Source: Primorskyibacter flagellatus (GTDB lineage: Bacteria; Pseudomonadota; Alphaproteobacteria; Rhodobacterales; Rhodobacteraceae). Taken from it: a stretch of DNA of 64,000 nt. Of this stretch, positions 43,166-50,228 are shown piece by piece. The position numbers and the translations under genes were made by a program. Position 1 is the first letter of the stretch, and the number at the start of each line of letters is the position of its first letter. Location: NCBI RefSeq assembly GCF_900176485.1, contig NZ_FWYD01000018.1, positions 1-64,000 of the forward strand, read 5' to 3'. The notes under the pieces were generated by a model. The model was given only the letters and a program-made list of their open reading frames with translations, was not told where the DNA came from and searched no databases.

Positions 43166-44683
43166 TCAGACCGAAGCCGTAACTGCGAACTCGGTCATCA
43201 TTCCCGAAGCGAGGTGTGGCATGTGATGGCAATGCAGCATCCAGCGCGCGGCTTCGCCAGCATCGAGTGCGACATCGACCATCGACATCGGCGGCACGTG
43301 AACCGTGTCCCGCAGCGCGCCCGACACCGCGCGGCCGTTCAATCCGACGACCTGGAATACATGGCCGTGCAGGTGCATCGGGTGGGCCATCATCGACATG
43401 TTGTGGAACGACAGCACGACACGTTCGCCGCTGCGCGCGACAACCGGGCGATGCTGGCCCCAGACGCCACCGTTGATCGTCCAGACATAGGGCTGCATCG
43501 AACCGCCCAGCATAAGCATCTGGCTGCGGTCCACCGGCCGATCCGGCAGGGCGTCCCGCGCGACCAACTGTGACTCCTGCGCAAGATCAATGTCGAAGGC
43601 GGGCGCGTCGATCTCCGCCAGCGCCGGGATGCGGCGGACTTCGGCGCCTTGCGTGGCAAGGATCAGGCCGGTGCGCTCGCGCGCGCCTTCCCGCAATGCA
43701 AGGATCGGCCAGGCGCCACCTTCGTTCGGCAGGTCGATCTCGAGATCAAGGCGTTGACCCATCGCCAGCCCGAACCGGTTGCCCAAAAGAGGCTGAACGG
43801 CATGTCCGTCGACCGCGACGAGGCGTGCTTGCGCTTGCCCGGTCTCAATCCAGAACACCGTGGCTGCGGCGGCGTTGATGACCCGCAGCCGAATACGACC
43901 GCCGCGCTCGACCTGCACCACCTCGGGGTCCGACAGGGTCCGGTCATTCGCGAGATAGGCGTCCCAGTCGTAGTCATTCAGGTCCATGGCCATGCCATCC
44001 ATGCCCATCATGCCGTCCATCGGCATGTTTCCCATCGGCATGCCACCCATGGTGCCGTCGTTCATCCCCGGCATCGCATCCATGCCCTGCATAGGCATGC
44101 CTTGTTTGGGCGGCTCGTCAGAACCGGCGCCGTGTCCACCGTCATGCCCCTCGTTGATTTCGGCCAAAACCTCCTCTGGGGACTTGAACGAAAAGTCGTG
44201 CAGGAACAGCGTGACCTCCTGCCGGTCAGCGGTCAGGTCTTCTGGTGCCCGAACGATCAGGGGCGCCGCAAGCAGTTGCATCTCCTGAATCGGCACATGG
44301 CTGTGCATCCAATGCGTGCCTGGCCGGGCCTCGAAATCATACGATCGAGTCTCTCCAGGCGCGAGAAGGGGCATCGGCATGTCGGGCACGCCATCCTGGG
44401 CGTTGGGCGGGATCTGGCCATGCCAGTGAATGATGGTCCCGACGTCGAGTTCGTTGGACAGATCAACCCGGAACCTTTGGCCGGGATCGAGAACCAGGCC
44501 CTGCCCACCGGGACCGGCCAGACCAAAGACAGTGGCTGCGCGACCGTCGATGTCGAGGGTGCGGGTTGCGGCGGACAGAGCGAGGGGCGCTCTGGCCTGC
44601 GCCATGGCGGCGCGCGGAAGATGAGCGGAGGCAAGTGCCGCTGCACTTGCGGCAAGAAAGCCGCGTCGCGAAAAGGTGTTCAT
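43166..44683 (-). CDS. Periplasmic multicopper oxidase, copper-resistance type
   Basis: From ATG 44683 the protein has 505 aa with a Tat signal (NTFSRRGFLAASAAALASAH). The copper ligands are all present: HWHG and HWMHSH in the N-terminal domain, HPMHLHGHVFQV and HCHHMPHLASGM at the end. Between domains 1 and 2 lies a Met-rich segment (about residues 205-245) with repeated GMPM/GMDGM units, typical of CueO/CopA-type cuprous oxidases. It would oxidise Cu(I) to the less toxic Cu(II) in the periplasm. Confidence 0.88.
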   Translation of the reverse strand: MNTFSRRGFLAASAAALASAHLPRAAMAQARAPLALSAATRTLDIDGRAATVFGLAGPGGQGLVLDPGQRFRVDLSNELDVGTIIHWHGQIPPNAQDGVPDMPMPLLAPGETRSYDFEARPGTHWMHSHVPIQEMQLLAAPLIVRAPEDLTADRQEVTLFLHDFSFKSPEEVLAEINEGHDGGHGAGSDEPPKQGMPMQGMDAMPGMNDGTMGGMPMGNMPMDGMMGMDGMAMDLNDYDWDAYLANDRTLSDPEVVQVERGGRIRLRVINAAAATVFWIETGQAQARLVAVDGHAVQPLLGNRFGLAMGQRLDLEIDLPNEGGAWPILALREGARERTGLILATQGAEVRRIPALAEIDAPAFDIDLAQESQLVARDALPDRPVDRSQMLMLGGSMQPYVWTINGGVWGQHRPVVARSGERVVLSFHNMSMMAHPMHLHGHVFQVVGLNGRAVSGALRDTVHVPPMSMVDVALDAGEAARWMLHCHHMPHLASGMMTEFAVTASV

Positions 44684-44694
44684 GTCGTCTCCTC

Positions 44695-44709
44695 GGGACA
44701 AGCTGTCCC
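44695..44709 (-). promoter_or_regulatory. Palindrome just upstream of the multicopper oxidase
   Basis: GGGACA-AGC-TGTCCC is a perfect six-base inverted repeat. On the mRNA it would form a hairpin ending immediately before the ribosome site GAGGAG of the oxidase gene. It could be an operator or a translation-control hairpin; no regulator of the CueR or CopR type is encoded nearby. Confidence 0.35.
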
Positions 44710-44754
44710 GTTAAAAATACCGATGGAGCAGCGCGAGCCTCAGCTCGGGCGCGA

Positions 44755-45111
44755 TCAGAGGAGACGGAGTTTGGGAGGACGTTCGTCCAAACCGGGTGCC
44801 CGGCTGGCATGGATCACCCCGGAAGGGATGTCATGAGTGACTGGCCCGTATTCGTGCGCAGCTTGCTCGCCTGGCGACGTCAGGAAAGCCGAAAGACTCG
44901 TGCAAACAACGTCACACATACCGGCATCAGCAGATCCACAGTGCTGTTCGCCATCACAGGAGAGTTCGTTGTTGCCTGACGTATACGTCATTTCGCCGAC
45001 GTGCATTGCTTGATCCGGCACGACACTCATGCGCGCAGCATGCGCGGAGGCGACCGTTGCAATCACGGTCAGCGCAAAAATGGCAAGCATGGTGATGAAG
45101 CGTGCGAACAT
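44755..45111 (-). CDS. Exported hypothetical of the copper cluster
   Basis: I start at ATG 45111 (MFARFITMLAIFALTVIATV), a clear signal peptide ending VASAHA, which gives 118 aa. The mature part has four clustered Cys (LSCDGEQHCGSADAGMCDVVC) and two Met. It precedes the multicopper oxidase by 71 bases and is probably its operon partner, possibly a periplasmic copper-binding protein. No family name recognised. Confidence 0.55.
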   Translation of the reverse strand: MFARFITMLAIFALTVIATVASAHAARMSVVPDQAMHVGEMTYTSGNNELSCDGEQHCGSADAGMCDVVCTSLSAFLTSPGEQAAHEYGPVTHDIPSGVIHASRAPGLDERPPKLRLL

Positions 45112-45227
45112 ACGGCACAAATAGACATTGCTTACAAGAATGTCCATTGCCGCTCAGGCGCAGCTCTGGCAGATTTCACGTCACTGTGAAACCAACGAGA
45201 GTTTCTTAAGCACCGGAGAGCCATGTA

Positions 45228-45689
45228 TTGTCAAAGAGCCTTCGCAATACTGTCTGGACCGGATTAATCGTTGGAGCCTTGGCCTTCGCGATCTACGTGG
45301 GTTGGCGTTATGCCGATAATGCATCCACTGCTACGGCGTCGGCGGAAATTATCGCTCAGGGTCGGCAGGTCTATGCCGATCAGTGCGCCGCCTGCCACGG
45401 TGCGGACCTTGAGGGACAGCCTGACTGGCGTTCGCTTCTCCCCTCCGGACGGTTGCCCGCGCCGCCACATGACGAAAGTGGCCACACATGGCACCATGCT
45501 GATGATGTCCTGTTCCGCATCATCAAGGAAGGCACGGCTACCATCGTCGGCGGCGACTACGAAAGCGACATGCCTGGCTTCGCAGACGTGCTAAGTGACG
45601 CGGAAATCCGGGCCGTTCTTGCCTATATCAAGAGCACTTGGCCTGAGCGCGAGCGGAACTATCAAGAAGGCGTGTCGCAGATAAACTAG
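45228..45689 (+). CDS. Membrane-anchored c-type cytochrome
   Basis: TTG at 45228, eight bases after GGAGAG, is the only start that fits; this gives 153 aa. An N-terminal anchor helix (TVWTGLIVGALAFAIYVGW) precedes a cytochrome c domain with the haem motif CAACH (VYADQCAACHGADLEG), an axial Met in ESDMPGF and the C-terminal helix AEIRAVLAYIKSTWPER. It diverges from the copper operon and may accept electrons from, or pass them to, the multicopper oxidase. That pairing is inference. Confidence 0.8.
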   Translation: MSKSLRNTVWTGLIVGALAFAIYVGWRYADNASTATASAEIIAQGRQVYADQCAACHGADLEGQPDWRSLLPSGRLPAPPHDESGHTWHHADDVLFRIIKEGTATIVGGDYESDMPGFADVLSDAEIRAVLAYIKSTWPERERNYQEGVSQIN

Positions 45690-45969
45690 GATATTTGGAT
45701 GGAGCGGTCGCGTTGGCAGAGCGAGTGAGTTTGTTTGAAGCGCGCAATTTATAAAATTGTTTAAAAACAATTTATTGCGAGACAGAGAAGGTTCGACGGG
45801 GGTCCCGTTCCCTCCGCCATCACCACATTTTGATTGATTTACATAGGTCACCTAGGGTGGCGTTTTTGCTTTGCATGGTTGGGATGGCGCGGTTTCTTCT
45901 TTTCGTTGGCTTTCTTTCGATACCGCGCGTGTGCTTTCCTTTGACGGTATGGAACGTGGTATTTTTGAA
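45690..45969. other. Gap with attachment site D
   Basis: Besides site D it holds an AT-only palindrome (AAATTGTTT-AA-AAACAATTT, near 45754-45775), and after site D the stretch GTCACC-TAG-GGTGGC followed by GTTTTT (near 45848-45870) that could act as a terminator. The AT-rich palindrome lies where an integrase or excisionase arm site would be. Confidence 0.4.
45787..45819 (+). repeat. tRNA-3'-end-like attachment site D
   Basis: GAAGGTTCGAC...GTTCCCTCCGCCA agrees with site C (29036-29068) at 29 of 33 positions. An integrase start lies 150 bp downstream, reading away, the usual att-int arrangement of P4-type islands. The differing bases (GGG for TCC, C for T) show that the two sites have diverged or derive from related attB genes. 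Confidence 0.6.
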
Positions 45970-46122
45970 ATGGCCCTGTCTGGCAAGTTGACCAAGAAGC
46001 GGGTGGAGAATCTCGGGCCGGGACGGCATGGCGACGGTTCTGACCTGTATCTGGTGGTGGATCCGTCCGGCGCGTGGCGCTGGACCGTGCGCGTTGTGGT
46101 CAAAGGGCAGAAGAACAAGTAA
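45970..46122 (+). pseudogene. P4-type integrase, N-terminal stub
   Basis: The 50 codons MALSGKLTKKRVENLGPGRH then GDGSDLYLVVDPSGAWRWTV and RVVVKGQKNK are the N-terminal DUF4102 arm-binding domain of a P4 integrase. The frame stops where an IS91-related sequence begins, so core-binding and catalytic domains are gone. It marks a second islet inserted at site D that was later destroyed. Confidence 0.75.
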
Positions 46123-46136
46123 CGCGGACCGCTTCT

Positions 46137-46268
46137 GACAGACTGCGGTTTGGTCGGTGCAGACACCAGCCTTGCCCGAAATGCGGCGGTGCCATGATCG
46201 TAATTGAGATCTCTACCCGTGGCCAAACCCCGACATCCCGTGCTCCACCATGGGAGGACGCAGCATGA
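46137..46268 (+). pseudogene. IS91-family transposase, C-terminal fragment
   Basis: The frame ends CPKCGGAMIVIEISTRGQTP followed by TSRAPPWEDAA and a stop. It aligns residue for residue with the fragment at 11744-11860 (CPCCGGAMRIIEIFRRGQKP). The rest of the transposase is missing, replaced by the integrase stub on the left. IS91 elements move by one-ended rolling-circle transposition, which can leave such terminal pieces. Confidence 0.6.
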
Positions 46269-46841
46269 TACAACGCAAAAGCCCGACCCTGTCTTGTGCA
46301 GGCATCGGCACCCTCTGTGCGGCCATCTCACGGAAATCTGCGCTGCATCAGGCCAATGGCGGGAAGATCGAAAGCCAGTCAGCCATGTCGGGCCAGAAAT
46401 ACCACCTCATGTGCACTGCCGTTCATCACGCAGACGCTCGGTTTGCTCATCAAAAAATGCAGCCGTAAACCAAAATCCCCATAGCACAAAGAACTGCCCG
46501 CGCTTTCCTCCTTGTCAGGCTTGTCGCCGCTGCAACTCTCGCTGACAGCAGCCGCAAACCTTAGACAAACCGGACTTGCGCAGTTGCGGCTTTTGCTGAC
46601 GCAGCATTGCCTCGCATACGCAGCGGGTCTTTCGCGGCGACGCCGCCCATGTCGTCAGAGCGGTTGTTGAACCCCCTCGACGGGGGTCATCTCGAACAGA
46701 CCTTTCGCCGCGAGCCGCTGGAACTAACAAGGAACCGGACTTGGTGTCCGTTCGCCGAGTGGAAGGCGAGGTCCGCTTTACCACGATATGTGCAAGTCCG
46801 CCTTTCCGGTCGAGGCTAAAGTACAGTATCGATGGTTACGC
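46269..46841. other. Relic region between IS91 tail and LysR gene
   Basis: The first ~200 bases may be the IS91 terminal non-coding end (GCAGCATGATACA here versus GCAGCATGACACA after the fragment near 11.74 kb). Further right is non-coding sequence with AGGTCCGCTT at 46769-46778. An 89-aa minus-strand frame at 46515-46784 is not convincing. Confidence 0.4.
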
Positions 46842-47750
46842 CTATTGAAACGCGCCCTCACTGAACCAGCGCACAAAGGCGTCTACAGAGTGAGAGGGTC
46901 GGCCCCGTTCGGGCACGAGGGCATAGTGGCGTTCTTCCGGTCTAAGACGGGCCAGGTCCAGTTCAACCAATCGGCCATCCGCAAGGGGGCGGTCCAAAAG
47001 GCCGGTCCAACCGAGCAGTACACCCTGACCCGCCATGGCCGCATAGGCCGCGTCCGAATAGCTGGTGAAATTCAACCCCGCCTGGACAGAGGGTTTGCTC
47101 ACCCCGATTTGCGACAACCATTGCGACCAGTTTAGCCAGCTGGGTTCCGGAGCGTCGCTTTCTATCAATGCCACATCTGTCTGATGCATCAGATCGTCAA
47201 TAGAGATACCGTTAAGCCGTGATGCGATCTCGGGGGCGCAGACGGGCACGATCGCTTCTTTCAGCGATCCGACAATCGACATGCCGTCAAACGGGGGCCT
47301 TCCATAGCGGATGGCCATGTCGATCGTACGATCACGCGGCGCGCGCCAGTCATCCTCCGAGATGACCCGCACACCGATCTGCGGCGCAGTTGCACGAAAA
47401 GAGGACAAAATCGGCAGCAGCCGGAAATGCGCAAAGGCGACGGACACGCTGACGGTCAGATCGATGTGGGTTGTGCGCAGTGCGGCGATGGTATCGGCGA
47501 TCCCGTCGAACCCGCATTTCACCGCATCATGAAGCGACTTGCCGCCGACGGTCAGGCGGACGCGGCGGTTGGCGCGCTCGAACAGCGCGAGGCCAAGATC
47601 CGCCTCGAGCGCGGCAATCTGGCGGCTGACGGCGGCCTGACTCACCCCAAGCTCGGCCGCCGCCCGAGTGAAGCTTTCGCGTCGGCCAGCCGCTTCGAAC
47701 GCCACAAGCGCGGTCAGGGAAGGCACACTGCGACGGATAGGATGGGGCAT
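46842..47750 (-). CDS. LysR-family regulator (GcvA-like), divergent from the demethylase operon
   Basis: A 302-aa LTTR. The N-terminal winged HTH is clear (VAFEAAGRRESFTRAAAELG, VSQAAVSRQIAALEADLGLA, LFERANRRVRLT), followed by the two-lobed effector domain (SVSVAFAHFRLLPILSSF, GRPPFDGMSIV, AYAAMAGQGVLLGWTGLL). It is transcribed away from the Rieske oxygenase with 146 bp between the starts, so it most likely activates that operon in response to a betaine or breakdown product. The effector is not known. Confidence 0.85.
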   Translation of the reverse strand: MPHPIRRSVPSLTALVAFEAAGRRESFTRAAAELGVSQAAVSRQIAALEADLGLALFERANRRVRLTVGGKSLHDAVKCGFDGIADTIAALRTTHIDLTVSVSVAFAHFRLLPILSSFRATAPQIGVRVISEDDWRAPRDRTIDMAIRYGRPPFDGMSIVGSLKEAIVPVCAPEIASRLNGISIDDLMHQTDVALIESDAPEPSWLNWSQWLSQIGVSKPSVQAGLNFTSYSDAAYAAMAGQGVLLGWTGLLDRPLADGRLVELDLARLRPEERHYALVPERGRPSHSVDAFVRWFSEGAFQ

Positions 47751-47775
47751 TGTACTCTCCGGTGAACGACATCCG

Positions 47776-47798
47776 ATCCATAACCTGAAGGTATGGAT
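47776..47798. promoter_or_regulatory. LysR-type operator
   Basis: ATCCATA (47776-47782) and TATGGAT (47792-47798) form a perfect seven-base dyad with a nine-base spacer and contain the T-N11-A core of LysR boxes (T47781, A47793). It lies in the divergent region 26 bp from the regulator's own start, the usual autoregulatory and activating position. Confidence 0.65.
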
Positions 47799-47896
47799 TG
47801 GCGTTCATTTGTGCGGTTGTCGTGTGCCCCTGTCAAGCGCACCATAATCGACAGGATACCCCATAACGACAGCGCGCACGACGCTGAGGAGGCATA

Positions 47897-49159
47897 ATGC
47901 TGGATCATGGCACCCCCCGCACCGAAGACATCGCCACGCTGATCGCATCACGCCGTCCGGGCCATAGTCTTCCCGCTGCGCTTTATACGTCAGCGGCGGT
48001 TTGGCACGCGGATTGCGACACGATATTCGGGCGGCACTGGATTGCCGTGGGCGTGACATGCGACGTGCCCGAAGCGGGGGATGTCATGGCCATTGATATC
48101 GGGCCAGTCTCTATCGTGATCCTGCGCGATGACGACGACAAGCTGCGCGCTTTTCATAACGTGTGCGCGCATCGGGGTGCCCGTTTGGTACCACCGGGCC
48201 GGTCGGTCGTTGGAAAGCTCGTCTGCCCTTATCACCAATGGACCTATGATCTTGACGGGGCGCTGGCGCGGGCACCGCATATGGGCATCGATTTCGACCG
48301 GTCCCTGCATCACCTCAAGCCCGTCGCTCTGCGCGATATAGGGGGGCTGTTGTATGCCTGTCTTTCGGATGATCCCCCGGCAGATATCGAGGAACTGGCG
48401 GCGGTGGTTGAACCGCGTCTGGCAGCCTATGACCTACGCAACGCCAAGGTCGCCTTTGAACAAGACCTGATCGAGGAAGGAAACTGGAAGCTGACGATGG
48501 AAAACAATCGCGAGTGTTATCATTGCGCGTCGAACCATCCCCAGCTCAGCCTGTCCTTCCACGCCGCGGATTTCGGCTATGATCCCGAGGGGCTGACCGA
48601 AACCGAAAAAGCCGAGACAAATGCGCTTCTGGACGCCTATGCCAGCTACGAACAATACTGGCGCGACGAGGATATGCCCTTTGAGGCGGTGGAGCATACC
48701 GTCGGCTGGCCCACCAATTTCCGTACGCAACGGTTGATTATCGCGGGGCTTGGCGAAAGCCAGACACCGGACACCCGTGCCGCCGTGCAGATCCCCCTGG
48801 GTCAGGCGCGCAAGCCGTGGATGGGCGATGTACATCTGTGGGGGATCAATTCGTGGAACCACGTCATGTCTGATCATGCCGTAGTCTTTACTGCCTTCCC
48901 GCTGGGGCCGGACAGGACGTTGGTGCGCACAAAGTGGCTTGTCCATGCAGAGGCTGAAGAGGGCGAGGATTATGATCTTGAAACGCTGACTGCGGTCTGG
49001 AAAACCACGAATGCCGAGGATGCGCATCTGGTGGGGTTGGCCCACCGGGGGATCTGTTCGCCCGGTTACCGGCCCGGACCCTACTCCCGCTATACCGAAC
49101 GTGCGCTGGATGAATTCGCATCGTGGTACGTCTCCCGCATGCAGGCAAACGGATACTAG
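47897..49159 (+). CDS. Rieske oxygenase, betaine-type N-demethylase alpha subunit
   Basis: A 420-aa ring-hydroxylating-type oxygenase starting after GAGGAGG. The Rieske cluster is NVCAHRGARL (Cys90, His92) and VCPYHQWTYDLDG (Cys110, His113). Mononuclear iron ligands are in ENNRECYHCASNHP (His209, His214). It most resembles GbcA/stachydrine demethylase enzymes, which remove one methyl group from glycine betaine or proline betaine as formaldehyde. The two genes downstream supply electrons and the next demethylation. The exact substrate cannot be told from sequence alone. Confidence 0.8.
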   Translation: MLDHGTPRTEDIATLIASRRPGHSLPAALYTSAAVWHADCDTIFGRHWIAVGVTCDVPEAGDVMAIDIGPVSIVILRDDDDKLRAFHNVCAHRGARLVPPGRSVVGKLVCPYHQWTYDLDGALARAPHMGIDFDRSLHHLKPVALRDIGGLLYACLSDDPPADIEELAAVVEPRLAAYDLRNAKVAFEQDLIEEGNWKLTMENNRECYHCASNHPQLSLSFHAADFGYDPEGLTETEKAETNALLDAYASYEQYWRDEDMPFEAVEHTVGWPTNFRTQRLIIAGLGESQTPDTRAAVQIPLGQARKPWMGDVHLWGINSWNHVMSDHAVVFTAFPLGPDRTLVRTKWLVHAEAEEGEDYDLETLTAVWKTTNAEDAHLVGLAHRGICSPGYRPGPYSRYTERALDEFASWYVSRMQANGY

Positions 49160-49161
49160 AT

Positions 49162-50214
49162 ATGACCGAGGTAGACCTTGCAGATTGGGGCGCACGGCGG
49201 CGGCGGCGGTTCGCGCCAGACCGCTGGGGCACGCTTGTATGCCGCGCGGTCTGGGATGAAACAGCCGACATGCGCAGCTTTTTCCTGACGCCGCAGGACG
49301 GCAGCAGGATCGAACACGCCCCCGGCCAGTTCATGACGATTCGAATTGATACGCCAGAAGGCCGAATAGAGCGGTGCTATACCATCGCCTCGTCTGCCGC
49401 GCGCGACGGTGGGATCGAGATCACGGTCAAGCGGCAGGCAGGCCCCGGCGCGCGCAGGCTTCACGACGTGCTGGTGCCGGGGGAAAAGATCGAAGCCTTG
49501 GGTCCGTCCGGCCGTTTTGGACCGGCCACATGGCACGGGACAGCCTATGCGTTGATCGCGGCAGGCAGCGGCATCACCCCGATGTTGTCAATCCTGCGCA
49601 CTGCCGCCGACCGGGGTATGGATCTGGATGTCGTGCTGATGCAGGTCGTGTCCACGCCGCAGGACCTTGTGGCCATGGTCGAGCTTGACGGGCTCGCGCG
49701 CCGACTGCCCCGGTTGGTGCATCTACCCACGATCACGCGTGGCCCCGGCGGCATGCGCCCTGATCCCGATTTTTTGAACCGTGTCATTCCGGACTTCGCA
49801 ACGCGCACAGTGCTGTGTTGCGGGCCCCGGCCTTTCATGGAAATGGTGCGCGTCGCTGCGCACGCCGCGGGCGTCCCCGATGACCGCTACGGCGAGGAAA
49901 GTTTCGATTTCTCCGCGCCCCCACCCGAAGCTCTTGCTGGGGGCGATGCGCGGAACCGGACGGTGACCTTAGCGCGGACGGGCCGCTCGTTCGAATGCCC
50001 TGAAACCGCCACGATCCTTGCCGCACTAAAGCAGGCAGGTCTGCCGCTGCCGTCCTCTTGCGCAAGGGGTATGTGTGGCACCTGCAAGACCTTCAAACAC
50101 GCGGGCGAGGTCATCATGGCCCACGAGGGCGGCATCCGCCAGCGCGAGATCGACCGTGGTTTCATCCTTCCCTGTGTCAGCCGACCGCTGACCGACATCA
50201 TCCTCGATTGCTGA
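49162..50214 (+). CDS. Oxygenase reductase: flavin/NAD(P) domain with C-terminal 2Fe-2S ferredoxin
   Basis: From ATG 49162, two bases after the oxygenase stop, the protein has 350 aa. It has a flavin-binding barrel (GQFMTIRIDTPEGRIERCYT), an NAD(P) domain (ALIAAGSGITPMLSILRTAA, RTVLCCGPRPFMEMVRVAA) and a plant-type 2Fe-2S domain (LPSSCARGMCGTCKTF...PCVSRP). It is a GbcB/Stc3-type class IA reductase passing electrons to the Rieske oxygenase. Operon spacing supports this pairing. Confidence 0.85.
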   Translation: MTEVDLADWGARRRRRFAPDRWGTLVCRAVWDETADMRSFFLTPQDGSRIEHAPGQFMTIRIDTPEGRIERCYTIASSAARDGGIEITVKRQAGPGARRLHDVLVPGEKIEALGPSGRFGPATWHGTAYALIAAGSGITPMLSILRTAADRGMDLDVVLMQVVSTPQDLVAMVELDGLARRLPRLVHLPTITRGPGGMRPDPDFLNRVIPDFATRTVLCCGPRPFMEMVRVAAHAAGVPDDRYGEESFDFSAPPPEALAGGDARNRTVTLARTGRSFECPETATILAALKQAGLPLPSSCARGMCGTCKTFKHAGEVIMAHEGGIRQREIDRGFILPCVSRPLTDIILDC

Positions 50215-50228
50215 AGAAAGTTTGCGCT

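Noticed and set aside
46515-46784. 89-aa minus-strand ORF
   Set aside because: Reads through the AGGTCCGCTT relic sequence; no domain or ribosome site.
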